From Shewanella sp. Choline-02u-19 (lineage in GTDB: Bacteria > Pseudomonadota > Gammaproteobacteria > Enterobacterales > Shewanellaceae): a stretch of DNA of 64,000 nucleotides. Of the stretch, positions 44,791 to 54,292 are shown piece by piece. The stretch spans positions 1,488,001 to 1,552,000 of the forward strand of contig NZ_PJBE01000013.1 of the NCBI RefSeq assembly GCF_002836205.1, read 5' to 3'. Position numbers and translations under genes: made by a program. The stretch's first letter is position 1, and each line of letters begins with the position of its first letter. The notes beneath the pieces were generated by a model. The model did not search any database, was not told the DNA's origin, and was given only the letters and a program-made list of their open reading frames with translations.

Positions 44791-46893
44791 ATGACAACTC
44801 GGCACCCTGCATATAAGGCCCTAGATAGGTGTTCTTCCCCTGTTAAACTAACCACCATGGCCATTACCGCTTCTTTGCTGGTCAGTGCATTTACAAGTCA
44901 TTGTGCGTTAGCTAAAAGCGTTTCGTTGACCTCACCCAATAAACAAATTGTTGTCACGCTATCAGATGACAATGGCCAGCCAGAATATTCCGTTGAATTT
45001 CAAGGGCAAGAGGTCATTACTCCGTCTAGACTCGGACTGGTTTTTAAATCGTTGGGGGAATTTGGTCAAGGTTTTAAAATAGAACAAAGCAAACACAGCT
45101 CAACTGAAAACCGTTGGCAGCAACCTTGGGGCGAGCAAGAGTGGATTGAAGATAACTATCATCAAATCACCACTACGCTCAGTAATGGACAATACCAACT
45201 CAAACTGCACTTTAAAGCATTCAACGATGGTATTGGCTTTCGTTATGAACTGCCTAAGCAAGGTGAGCTTAACCAATTAGTCATTACCAATGAGCTCACT
45301 GAATTTTCAGTGCCTAAAGCTGAACAAGCTCAGGCTTGGTGGATCCCAGCCCGCGGCTGGAATCGCTATGAATATCTATATAGCAATACCACACTCGACA
45401 AAGTCACCAATGTGCATACGCCATTGACTTTTAAGTTGGCATCGGGCGTCCACATGAGTATTCATGAAGCCGCATTGGTCGATTATGCTGCAATGACGCT
45501 CAATCAACGCCGCACTGGTAAGCTAAAGGCTGATCTAACCCCTTGGTCAGATGGCAGCTTAGTTAAAACCCAAGCAGGATTTAAAACCCCTTGGCGTACC
45601 ATTCAGATCAGTGATAATGCGACGGGTTTATTAAACTCAAATTTGATCCTAAATTTAAACGAGCCCAACAAACTCGGCGATGTAAGCTGGGTGGAACCGG
45701 GTAAGTATGTTGGTATTTGGTGGGGCATGCACCTCAATGAAAACACCTGGGGCTCAGGTGAAAAACACGGTGCAACCACGAGTGAAACCAAGCGCTATAT
45801 GGATTTTGCTGCAGCTAACGGATTCGAAGGCGTACTGGTTGAAGGTTGGAATATTGGTTGGGACGGTAGCTGGTTCCATAATGGCGATGTGTTTAGCTTT
45901 ACCCAGGCCTACGCTGATTTCGATCTCAAAGCCGTAAGTGATTACGGCAAGGAAAAAGGGGTTAAACTGATAGGTCACCATGAAACATCAGGTTCTGTGA
46001 CCAATTACCGTAACCAGATGCAAGATGCTTATGATCTCTATCAAAAGCATGGCGTTAGCCAAATAAAAACCGGTTATGTGGCTGATGGTGGTGGTATTAA
46101 ACGCGTAGATGAAAACGGCATTACTCGACATGAATGGCATGATGGCCAGTTTATGGCTGGCGAATACCTTCACAGTGTTAAAGAAGCTGCGAAACGTCAC
46201 ATCAGTATCAACACTCATGAACCGATAAAGGATACTGGCCTTCGCCGCACTTACCCAAACTGGATCGCCCGCGAGGGTGCCCGTGGTCAAGAGTTCAATG
46301 CGTGGGGCACTCCGCCTAATAACCCCTCTCACACCACAACGCTGGCCTACACCCGCATGTTGTCAGGGCCAATGGATTTCACTCCCGGCATTTTTGATTT
46401 AGCGCCAAAAGGGCTTGATGCTGTTAACCGTGTACAAACCACCTTAACTAAGCAGCTGGCCTTATATGTTGTACTTTACAGCCCGATACAGATGGCGGCA
46501 GATCTACCAAGAAACTATGTTGAGCGCTTAGATGCTTTTCAATTTATTAAAGACGTACCAACCGATTGGAGCAACAGCGTCGCGTTAGCAGGTGAAGTTG
46601 GTGAGTTTGTGGTATTTGCCAGACAAGAGCGAAACGGTAGCAGTGAAGGTAAGGACTGGTACCTTGGTGCAATTACCGATGATAATGCCAGAGATGTCGA
46701 CGTTAAATTAGACTTTCTAACCCAAGGGGTTCGCTACCGGGCTGAAATCTATCGTGACGGTAAAGATGCTGATTGGCGTACTAATCCTTACGACCATGTT
46801 ATCGAAAGCGAAATTGTTAGCCGTGATCAGTTATTAACCCTCTCACTTGCGTCAAGCGGCGGTACTGCAATCAGATTTAAGGCGCTTAATTAA
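44791..46893 (+). CDS. GH97 alpha-glucosidase (SusB-like)
   Basis: A 700-residue enzyme with a signal peptide (cleavage near ALA, about residue 41), an N-terminal beta-sandwich and a TIM barrel with GH97 hallmarks. YMDFAAANGFEGVLVEGWN, KLIGHHETSG, INTHEPIKDTGLRRTYPN and AREGARGQEFNAW carry the acidic residues that bind calcium and act in catalysis in SusB. The REGARGQEF glutamates point to the inverting alpha-glucosidase branch. It should release glucose from maltodextrins in the periplasm. It has its own operator and a terminator downstream. Confidence 0.93.
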   Translation: MTTRHPAYKALDRCSSPVKLTTMAITASLLVSAFTSHCALAKSVSLTSPNKQIVVTLSDDNGQPEYSVEFQGQEVITPSRLGLVFKSLGEFGQGFKIEQSKHSSTENRWQQPWGEQEWIEDNYHQITTTLSNGQYQLKLHFKAFNDGIGFRYELPKQGELNQLVITNELTEFSVPKAEQAQAWWIPARGWNRYEYLYSNTTLDKVTNVHTPLTFKLASGVHMSIHEAALVDYAAMTLNQRRTGKLKADLTPWSDGSLVKTQAGFKTPWRTIQISDNATGLLNSNLILNLNEPNKLGDVSWVEPGKYVGIWWGMHLNENTWGSGEKHGATTSETKRYMDFAAANGFEGVLVEGWNIGWDGSWFHNGDVFSFTQAYADFDLKAVSDYGKEKGVKLIGHHETSGSVTNYRNQMQDAYDLYQKHGVSQIKTGYVADGGGIKRVDENGITRHEWHDGQFMAGEYLHSVKEAAKRHISINTHEPIKDTGLRRTYPNWIAREGARGQEFNAWGTPPNNPSHTTTLAYTRMLSGPMDFTPGIFDLAPKGLDAVNRVQTTLTKQLALYVVLYSPIQMAADLPRNYVERLDAFQFIKDVPTDWSNSVALAGEVGEFVVFARQERNGSSEGKDWYLGAITDDNARDVDVKLDFLTQGVRYRAEIYRDGKDADWRTNPYDHVIESEIVSRDQLLTLSLASSGGTAIRFKALN

Positions 46894-46954
46894 ACAAGAT
46901 AGCCAAACAGCCCAAACGTAAACAGAAAGACGAGTCACATCTCATCTTTATCAC

Positions 46955-46985
46955 TAAAAAAGCCCTTGTTAAAGGGCTTTTTTGT
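46955..46985 (+). terminator. terminator of the GH97 gene
   Basis: AAAAAAGCCCTT and AAGGGCTTTTTT arms around GTTA with a T-run. It also suits the convergent gene at 47021. Confidence 0.88.
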
Positions 46986-47020
46986 TCGTCGCTATAACAA
47001 TCCATTAAAAGTTTATTCGA

Positions 47021-47596
47021 CTAACGCTTTAACTCATAGTCGCTACCGTCTTTGGCGGTAAAGACTTGATCGAGTACCGATGACGCTACGATAGAGTTTT
47101 CAACATTGACCAAACTAATCCAGTACTGATGACCTTCAACTAAGATATCTTCAATATTGGCACAATCCTGTGCGCCCTTTTCACTTTTGCTGTCGAACGT
47201 CATTTCAACATGAACGCCATTGTCTTTAAGCAAAATGGCTGTTGGCTCACTCTTATAGCCGTTAAGTGCAACGAACTGCTTTGGGCAACGTAAGCCTGTT
47301 TGGCTACCGTCTTTCATAAACACTAATAGCTGTTGATAGTAGACAACATAACTACAAGCGTCTTTATGTGATCCTATTGCTAGCGGAAACTTATTATCCA
47401 AAAAGGTTTTAGCACAGGGTGTTGTTGTGTCATTTGCTGCCTGGCTGACAACATTCACATCAGCAAATTCTGCACCAATATATAGATTGTTCTCGTGGTT
47501 ATTTGCAGTATTATTGATTGTTGATATATCCATAGCCCTGTCCTCATTCAATCCTAAAATAGGTCGCTCATCGTTGCTAACTTCATTTGCTTTCAA
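47021..47596 (-). CDS. hypothetical protein divergent from the ScfR-like regulator
   Basis: A 191-residue protein I do not recognise. It has no signal peptide or membrane span. Four cysteines (CAKTF, ACSY, RCPKQ, DCANI) are spread along it, and it is acidic and beta-rich. The ATG at 47530 with AGGACAGGG upstream is an equally plausible start and would shorten it by 22 residues. It is divergent from the XRE regulator, sharing a 95-bp control region with tandem repeats. Confidence 0.6.
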   Translation of the reverse strand: MKANEVSNDERPILGLNEDRAMDISTINNTANNHENNLYIGAEFADVNVVSQAANDTTTPCAKTFLDNKFPLAIGSHKDACSYVVYYQQLLVFMKDGSQTGLRCPKQFVALNGYKSEPTAILLKDNGVHVEMTFDSKSEKGAQDCANIEDILVEGHQYWISLVNVENSIVASSVLDQVFTAKDGSDYELKR

Positions 47597-47640
47597 AAAA
47601 CTTGTTCGTTTTCTGACTGCTTGATTTGTAGTCTAGTGCA

Positions 47641-47690
47641 AATTTCATTACAATTTCACAATAAAAATTTTACACTGTGAATTTTACAAT
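47641..47690. repeat. tandem AATTT(C/T)A repeats before the ScfR-like gene
   Basis: Four related 11-mers start at 47641, 47652, 47666 and 47680 (AATTTCATTAC, AATTTCACAAT, AATTTTACACT, AATTTTACAAT), the last ending directly at the ATG. The spacing of 11-14 bp suggests a cooperatively bound operator array, perhaps autoregulatory. Confidence 0.5.
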
Positions 47691-49226
47691 ATGAAAAGTA
47701 ATCAGAGCTTGATCAGAAAGTCACATTTTCTCGGTACCAAGATTAGAAATTTGCGTAAAAGAAATCACCTTACAATGGAAGATCTGTCTGCCCGTTGTGT
47801 GCGTGTTGATCCTGAGTCAGCCCCCTCTGTATCTTACCTTTCGATGATTGAACGGGGTAAACGCGTGCCCAGTGCTGGCATGTTAGCCGTCATTGCCACA
47901 GTGTTCCAAAAAGAGGTTGATTGGTTCCTCGATGATGTACCTGAAGACGATGCGATCACCCCTGATAAGGGTCGTCGAGGTGGTATAAGTGGTATGGCTT
48001 TAGAACCCAGTTTTCTGTTTTCGAGTGATATTTTGCAGATTGCCATACCCGAAATGTTGTCACAAACAGGTACAACAGGGCGTGAATTTGCCCATTTACT
48101 CATTCGGGCCCACCAAGAGCACCATCAAAATCACTTCCCTGATCTCGAACGTGCAGCTGAAGAGGTCGGTCAAAAGCGGTTACCACTCGCGTTAGAGGAC
48201 ATAAAAGATATTGCCAAATCGTTAGGGCTTAAACTTAAGTGGATCGACAGAACGCCGCAAGAAGTCGTCGACGAAATGGGGGTCAGCACCGCCCATGTAG
48301 TGACATCATTTTTTGAGCCACCCTCAACCATCTACCTGAACAAGATGCTTAAATCCTATCCAACACGACTCAAGTACGACCTGTCAGTGCATATTGGTCA
48401 TTGTGTATTACACAACAAAGACGGTTTAAAATGCGTTCTAACAGCAGGCCGCCGCCATACTGCTGCGCATGAAGAGATAGCCACCCCAGCATCATCGACC
48501 TTAAATGCCCAAGATATTTTGCATGCTTGGCGTGATTTTGAATCAAGCTTTTTTGCCGGCGCGCTGCTTTGCCCTAAAGTGCCGTTTAGGCAACTACTCG
48601 ACCGACATGGTTATGAAATTAACGTCAATAAAACCGTTGGTGTCTCAGCTTCTGTAGCCATGCGTCGTATGACGGTAGTATCCCCTTATCCTCATTGGCA
48701 TTACTTTGATGCCTATGCACCGGGTAAATTAAAAGCTGTTTACCGTGGTAACGGCATTCCCCTGCCATGGGGCAACATGCGGGTGGTCGAAGACCCTTGC
48801 CAGCATTGGGCCGTATTTAGAATGATAAACGAACCACAAGTTGGAACATCTGCACAAATATCTATTTTGGATGTGGCTCAAGAGCCAAGGATCTATTGCT
48901 GTGAGTCGATAAAAGTTGAAGATATGGCGGGTAACAATCACGTGCTCTGCGCAGGTATCGATCTTAACCCCGCCATTGATGCCCAAGGCGGTGATGCTGC
49001 TTCTATCGCTGCAGAACTAAAACAGATCTGTGCAGACAATAGCGGTTCAGTAGATATGCCTAAACATATTAAACAAAACCTAATGAGCGTCGCAAAAATT
49101 CTAAATATCAATTGGGTAGAACGTGGCATTCAAAACGAAGCACGGCTGATCTGTTCACGCGGCGCCGTTTGCCCAAGACAACCGAGCTGTTATCAAGCAG
49201 GCAAAGCCTTATGTGAAGAAGCCTAA
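47691..49226 (+). CDS. XRE-family short-chain fatty acyl regulator (ScfR/RamB type)
   Basis: A 511-residue transcription regulator. An N-terminal XRE helix-turn-helix (about 15-85), an IrrE/M78-like segment in the middle (HIGHCVLH at 234-241, where the peptidase motif HExxH is not preserved) and a C-terminal domain of the DUF2083/ScfR type ending in a cysteine-rich patch (ICSRGAVCPRQPSC, KALC). Relatives such as RamB and PrpR control acetate, propionate and glyoxylate genes in response to acyl-CoA. Its target here is unknown. It interrupts the maltodextrin cluster. Confidence 0.85.
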   Translation: MKSNQSLIRKSHFLGTKIRNLRKRNHLTMEDLSARCVRVDPESAPSVSYLSMIERGKRVPSAGMLAVIATVFQKEVDWFLDDVPEDDAITPDKGRRGGISGMALEPSFLFSSDILQIAIPEMLSQTGTTGREFAHLLIRAHQEHHQNHFPDLERAAEEVGQKRLPLALEDIKDIAKSLGLKLKWIDRTPQEVVDEMGVSTAHVVTSFFEPPSTIYLNKMLKSYPTRLKYDLSVHIGHCVLHNKDGLKCVLTAGRRHTAAHEEIATPASSTLNAQDILHAWRDFESSFFAGALLCPKVPFRQLLDRHGYEINVNKTVGVSASVAMRRMTVVSPYPHWHYFDAYAPGKLKAVYRGNGIPLPWGNMRVVEDPCQHWAVFRMINEPQVGTSAQISILDVAQEPRIYCCESIKVEDMAGNNHVLCAGIDLNPAIDAQGGDAASIAAELKQICADNSGSVDMPKHIKQNLMSVAKILNINWVERGIQNEARLICSRGAVCPRQPSCYQAGKALCEEA

Positions 49227-49236
49227 TGCCACTGGT

Positions 49237-49599
49237 TCAATCGTTAACAGGCGAACCATAGGCTATCGCATGCACACTTATACACTGCTCTGAATAGCCA
49301 AATTGAATTGAAAGCGTATCGTCAATGATCATGTCAGCCAATATGACGGTACCTTCAATTTTTTGTTTTGCCTGGTTAATCGCCGCCAGTGTGGAAACAC
49401 TCTCATCTATTGGCACTAAATATAAAAACTGTGTCTGGCAACTTTCACCCACCACTGGCCCTAAGTTTACCAGCTGTTCTTGTTGAGCCGGTGTTTGATA
49501 GGTTTTACTGGTAAATGAACCATGGTTTGCAACATTACAGCCAGATATTAAAAAAAATATCGATATAACAATTAGTTGCAACTTAAAACTCTTCTGCAT
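49237..49599 (-). CDS. small lipoprotein of unknown function
   Basis: A 120-residue protein with a clear type II signal: hydrophobic LIVISIFFLISGC, with Cys21 as the lipid site. Two further cysteines (ESCQ and EQCIS) suggest a disulfide. The layout (ESCQTQFL..., DESVSTLAAINQAKQK, CISVHAIAYG) loosely recalls the TRL-like lipoproteins, but I would not name it. It ends 11 bp from the convergent regulator gene. Confidence 0.6.
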   Translation of the reverse strand: MQKSFKLQLIVISIFFLISGCNVANHGSFTSKTYQTPAQQEQLVNLGPVVGESCQTQFLYLVPIDESVSTLAAINQAKQKIEGTVILADMIIDDTLSIQFGYSEQCISVHAIAYGSPVND

Positions 49600-49947
49600 C
49601 CGCTAAGACTCCGTTAATAATGTGTTTCATTAGAGTTAAATGCACGGCATGAATACGTATGTATTGTGTTGTGCCTAATTCCTGCTCAAGGGTAACATGA
49701 AATTCTACTTTTATTCATGTTCAGCTTGTGGTGTGGACGATAAAAGTAGGGTCGTTTCTAGCAATTTATATTGTTAGCTTTCACCCTTTTCTAACAAAAT
49801 ACAGCAGAACTACGCTAACTAGTAGGTCTGTGACTTTGTTAATGACAGAGGTTTAAGGTAACTGCCAGCAAAGGTCGCAGGCAGCTGCCTATTTTTTAAT
49901 CGTGATTCGACCAACAATAATAATTATAAACCTGAAAGGGATGGTTC
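49600..49947. other. control region of the maltose transporter
   Basis: About 350 bp without a gene. It carries operator 4 at 49650-49663 and presumably the promoters for the transporter and the lipoprotein. Nothing else recognised. Confidence 0.6.
49650..49663. promoter_or_regulatory. LacI-type operator 4 upstream of the maltose transporter
   Basis: TGAATACGTATGTA, matching the ATACGTAT core of the other sites, is about 285 bp upstream of the transporter start. Confidence 0.7.
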
Positions 49948-51516
49948 ATGTCTGATACAAAGCCGTTACTACACCAGAAACCTCAGCTCAGTTTTTGGCA
50001 AATATTCAATATGTGTTTTGGGTTTCTAGGCATTCAATTTGGCTTTGCACTGCAAAATGCCAATGTTAGCCGTATTTTTCAAACGCTTGGGGCATCAATT
50101 GATGATATTCCCATTCTATGGATAGCAGCCCCACTGACAGGGCTTATCGTACAGCCTATTATCGGCTACCTAAGTGATAACACCTGGGGTAAATGGGGCC
50201 GTAGACGTCCCTTCTTTGTTCTTGGTGCAGTCTGCACTACCCTCGCACTTTTCGTCATGCCCCACTCGCCCGCACTATGGGTCGCGGCAGGAATGCTGTG
50301 GATCATGGATGCATCAATAAACATTGCAATGGAACCTTTTCGCGCTTTTGTTGGCGATAACTTGCCCAATAAACAGCGCACTCTTGGTTATGCGATGCAA
50401 AGCTTCTTCATTGGCATTGGCGCTGTTATCGCCTCAGCACTGCCTTATGTCTTGACTAACTTTTTCGACGTTAGCAATACAGCACCCGCCGGTGAAATAG
50501 CAGATTCGGTACGTTACGCCTTCTATTTTGGTGGCGCGGTGCTGTTTTTAGCGGTGATGTGGACCGTTTTTTCAACCAAAGAATACTCGCCAGAAGAGCT
50601 CGCTTTATTTGAACAACATTCAGATCAGAATATCGATACAGAGAGAACTGGGCTACGTGATGCGCACCAGTATCAAAACGGCAGTGTTTTATGGACCAGC
50701 ATAGGTATCTTGTTCACCGCAGCAATTTGGCTATTAGAATGGGATAAACAACTGTTTATCTTGAGCTTAGGCATCTTTTTTTTCGGACCGCTTCAATATT
50801 ACTGTGCACAAAAAGTAAAGGCACTACAAAGTCATAGCCAAGAAAATAATGAAACAAACAACCACAAAAAGAGTCGTGAAAAGCAGGGGTTAATCTTTAG
50901 TGTTGTAGATGACCTTTTTAATATGCCTAAGGCGATGTCTCAACTGGCACTGGTGCAATTTTTCTCTTGGTTCGCACTATTCTCAATGTGGATTTATACC
51001 ACAGCAGCGGTTACCGATTACCACTATGGTACTCAAGATGTGCTATCTAAAGCCTACAATGATGGTGCAGATTGGGTCGGTTTATTGTTTGCCGTCTATA
51101 ACGGATTTGCAGCCATTGCAGCCATTTTCATTCCCATCGTCGCTAAAAAATGTGGCCTCAAAGTCACCCATTGCATCAATCTATTTTGCGGTGGCCTTGG
51201 TCTTATCAGTTTTATATTTATCAATGATCCAAGCTTACTTTGGCTACCGATGATAGGCGTTGGTATTGCTTGGGCTTCGATTCTATCGATCCCGTATGCG
51301 ATGCTATCGAATGCTCTACCGGCCAAGAAAATGGGCGTCTATATGGGCATATTCAACTTCTTTATTGTGATCCCACAGCTACTCGCCGCCAGTGTTTTAG
51401 GCCTTATCTTGCGGGTCTGCTTTGATGGCCAACCTATCTACGCACTTATTAGCGGCGGCATTTTTATGATGATAGCAGGCATTGCCGTACTTAGAGTTAA
51501 TGTCGATGGTCATTAA
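49948..51516 (+). CDS. maltose/maltodextrin transporter of the GPH/SLC45-like MFS group
   Basis: A 522-residue protein with about 12 membrane spans. It starts like MalA-type maltose carriers (FWQIFNMCFGFLGIQFGFALQNANVSRIFQTLGA). The helix 2-3 loop GYLSDNTWGKWGRRRPFFVLGA is the family signature. It probably imports maltose or short maltodextrins from the periplasm for the cytoplasmic alpha-glucosidase. It is followed 91 bp later by the glucoamylase gene and preceded by operator 4. Confidence 0.88.
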   Translation: MSDTKPLLHQKPQLSFWQIFNMCFGFLGIQFGFALQNANVSRIFQTLGASIDDIPILWIAAPLTGLIVQPIIGYLSDNTWGKWGRRRPFFVLGAVCTTLALFVMPHSPALWVAAGMLWIMDASINIAMEPFRAFVGDNLPNKQRTLGYAMQSFFIGIGAVIASALPYVLTNFFDVSNTAPAGEIADSVRYAFYFGGAVLFLAVMWTVFSTKEYSPEELALFEQHSDQNIDTERTGLRDAHQYQNGSVLWTSIGILFTAAIWLLEWDKQLFILSLGIFFFGPLQYYCAQKVKALQSHSQENNETNNHKKSREKQGLIFSVVDDLFNMPKAMSQLALVQFFSWFALFSMWIYTTAAVTDYHYGTQDVLSKAYNDGADWVGLLFAVYNGFAAIAAIFIPIVAKKCGLKVTHCINLFCGGLGLISFIFINDPSLLWLPMIGVGIAWASILSIPYAMLSNALPAKKMGVYMGIFNFFIVIPQLLAASVLGLILRVCFDGQPIYALISGGIFMMIAGIAVLRVNVDGH

Positions 51517-51613
51517 TCACTTGCTGTAACGCTTAGGCTATAAACGCTGTTCTGACGGACATAGCCAATAAGAAATAACTAAAAAAGATAGATAATTAAT
51601 AAGGTTTTTGGGG

Positions 51614-54115
51614 ATGAAAATGACAAGCTCGATAAAACTAACACATAAAATATTGGCCACTGCGATCAGTATGAGCTTAATGCTTACAGGTTGCGGTGAG
51701 CAATCAACGGAAACAACTGCTCTTCCCCTTGCAACAGATATAAGCCTACAAGACTCGGTAGCACCCGGAATACCTGGCGCAGAGCCCACTTGGGCATTTG
51801 CAGGAAAAACAGGGATCGGCACCTCATACGAACCTTATGTCGATGGCCGTTACCAAAACACCGCTGAAAACCCGCTGAGCCGTGTTTGGTTTTCATTGGC
51901 ACAAGGTGTCGTTACCGAGACCATGTTTGGCCTTATCCATAATGCTCAGCTTAAAGAGATGCAATTTGTCATTACGGGTAACGGCTTTGTCGATACCGAG
52001 AAAGAAGATACCCTGCACTCGATTGAGTATTTACATACCGACGAACAGGGCCGACCATTATCACTTGCATATAAACTCATTAATAAAGACCGCGACAGTA
52101 AATACCAGATAGAGAAACACATTTTTACCGATCCTGATCGCGATACCTTGATGATGAAAGTGATCTTTACCGCTTTCGAAGCAGGAGTCACACCTTATCT
52201 TTATGTTAACCCCCATATTGATAACAGCGGCGCCAATGATATTGCACGCTATGACAGTGCCAACGAGCTGTTTTCAGTCTCAACTTCAGTGACCGACACC
52301 AGCGTCATGACCGTTAAATCAAATCTCGGTTTTGAGCAAGCCAGTGTCGGCTTTGTCGGTAAATCTGACGGATTAACAGATTTACGGCAAAACGGAGAGA
52401 TGAATTGGCGTTACACCAATACCAGCGACGCTAATCAAGGCGGCAATGTTGCACTAACGGCGCAGTATCCGAGCCCGATAATTGAATCAGGTCAACACGC
52501 CGCTAGTATCAGTTTTGATGTTGTTTTAGGTTTTGGCAAAGACATAGAGATTAGCGTAGCAAACGCCAATAATACCCTTGTTCGAGGCAGTGATAACGTA
52601 TTGGCCGCTTTTAATGGTGAAGGTGAACATCTTGGCTGGGAAGATTATCTTCGCTCGCTACCCGCGCTCACCAGAATGGTTGATACCACGACCGATAACG
52701 GTAAGTTGCTGTTTGCCAGTGCACTAGTGCTAAAAGCACAAGAAGACAAGACCCACGCAGGGGCACTGATTGCCTCTTTATCAAACCCGTGGGGAGATAC
52801 CGTATCTGCAAAAGTCGGTAGTACGGGTTACAAAGCCGTCTGGCCTCGTGACTTTTACCAATGCGCCATGGCATTTCTTGCCATGGGTGATACTCAAACT
52901 CCTAAAACCGCCTTTGAGTATTTAGAAAAAGTGCAAGTCACAGCACAGACGCCTGGCTATTCAGGCAGGCCCGGCTGGTTTTTACAAAAGACCCACGTTG
53001 ATGGGCAGATTGAATGGGTGGGTGTACAGCTAGATCAAACTGCCATGCCGATTATGCTTGGTTGGAAGCTATGGCAAGCGGGCGTATTGTCAGATCTTGA
53101 AATAACCTACTGGTACCATAAAATGCTAAAACCGGCTGCCGAGTTCTTGGTTAATGGCGGAGAGGTGAATTTAGACTGGAATCACACAAATATTACCCCT
53201 TTGAGAACACAGCAAGAGCGTTGGGAGGAGCAACAAGGTTACTCACCATCGACAACCGCTGCGGTAATTTCAGGCCTTATTACTGCCAGTGATATCGCAT
53301 CCCACGTGGGTGACACCACAGCCGCTAGTTTATATTTAAGCACCGCCAAAGAGATGCAAAGTAAAATAGCCAAGTTGATGGTCACCACATCAGGGCAACT
53401 TTCAGCAACCGCTAAAGAGCCAGTTAGCGCTCAGCCCTATTTTGTCAGGCTCGCTCCCAATGGTGAACCCAATAGCAACACTAAACTCGGCGACAACAAT
53501 GGTAGAGCGGGCCTTGATCAGCGCCTTATCCTTGATGGTGGTTTTTTAGAACTGGTTCGATACGGTGTTACAGCGGCGAATGATCAGACCATAACCAACA
53601 GCGTTAGCTTGATTGATAACACCAATTTAGAAGACAACTTAAGAGTCAAATACCAGTTCAGAGCTAAAGATGGCTCACTCATCCCAGGCTATCGCCGCTA
53701 CGGAAATGATGGCTATGGTGAAGACCAGATCAACGGCGAAAGTTATGCAGAAAAAGGTAAAAACACGCCTGGTCAACGTGGACGAGTCTGGCCTTTCTTT
53801 ACCGGGGAACGTGGTCACTTTGAACTTGCCAAAGCGATTAAAACAAACAGTTTAAACAGTGATAGCCACAAAGCACTGATTCAAACGTATGTACAAGGCA
53901 TGGAAACCTTTGCCAACGAAGGTTTAATGTTACCCGAGCAAGCATGGGATGGCGTCGGCAATCCTACTCGCTATCAGTACACAAAAGGCCAAGGCACAAA
54001 CTCTGCCACACCACTGGCTTGGACACATGCTGAATATATTAAGCTTGTGCGTTCGATGTCAGATAAGCAGGTTTGGGATAATTACAGTGTCGTGACTGAC
54101 AAGTTAAATAACTGA
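51614..54115 (+). CDS. GH15 glucoamylase lipoprotein
   Basis: An enzyme of about 833 residues with lipobox LMLTGC near residue 26, a bacterial glucoamylase N-terminal beta domain (GTSYEPYVDGRY to about residue 320) and a GH15 (alpha/alpha)6 barrel. VWPRDFYQ, RWEEQQGYSPST (catalytic acid Glu near 538) and PLAWTHAEYIKL (catalytic base Glu near the C-terminus) are all present. It releases glucose from chain ends of starch or maltodextrins. An upstream in-frame TTG exists, but the ATG at 51614 with AAGG nine bases upstream is preferred; the ATG at 51620 is possible. Confidence 0.93.
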   Translation: MKMTSSIKLTHKILATAISMSLMLTGCGEQSTETTALPLATDISLQDSVAPGIPGAEPTWAFAGKTGIGTSYEPYVDGRYQNTAENPLSRVWFSLAQGVVTETMFGLIHNAQLKEMQFVITGNGFVDTEKEDTLHSIEYLHTDEQGRPLSLAYKLINKDRDSKYQIEKHIFTDPDRDTLMMKVIFTAFEAGVTPYLYVNPHIDNSGANDIARYDSANELFSVSTSVTDTSVMTVKSNLGFEQASVGFVGKSDGLTDLRQNGEMNWRYTNTSDANQGGNVALTAQYPSPIIESGQHAASISFDVVLGFGKDIEISVANANNTLVRGSDNVLAAFNGEGEHLGWEDYLRSLPALTRMVDTTTDNGKLLFASALVLKAQEDKTHAGALIASLSNPWGDTVSAKVGSTGYKAVWPRDFYQCAMAFLAMGDTQTPKTAFEYLEKVQVTAQTPGYSGRPGWFLQKTHVDGQIEWVGVQLDQTAMPIMLGWKLWQAGVLSDLEITYWYHKMLKPAAEFLVNGGEVNLDWNHTNITPLRTQQERWEEQQGYSPSTTAAVISGLITASDIASHVGDTTAASLYLSTAKEMQSKIAKLMVTTSGQLSATAKEPVSAQPYFVRLAPNGEPNSNTKLGDNNGRAGLDQRLILDGGFLELVRYGVTAANDQTITNSVSLIDNTNLEDNLRVKYQFRAKDGSLIPGYRRYGNDGYGEDQINGESYAEKGKNTPGQRGRVWPFFTGERGHFELAKAIKTNSLNSDSHKALIQTYVQGMETFANEGLMLPEQAWDGVGNPTRYQYTKGQGTNSATPLAWTHAEYIKLVRSMSDKQVWDNYSVVTDKLNN

Positions 54116-54151
54116 TAAAACTATTATAAATCATCATTGACGAATAAATTT

Positions 54152-54187
54152 AAAAGCCTGTTAGCATGAATCTAACGGGCTTTTTTA
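54152..54187 (+). terminator. terminator of the glucoamylase gene
   Basis: AAAAGCCTGTTAG and CTAACGGGCTTTTTT pair around a 7-base loop, with a T-run. One G-T pair. Confidence 0.85.
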
Positions 54188-54292
54188 ATCACCTAAGCAA
54201 GCCTTTATTCAAACTGTTGATTCAAAACGTCTATTAAAACCTAGTATTAAAGCAGAACCGTCAATATTACCGACTTAAGCCTCTGTCGGACT

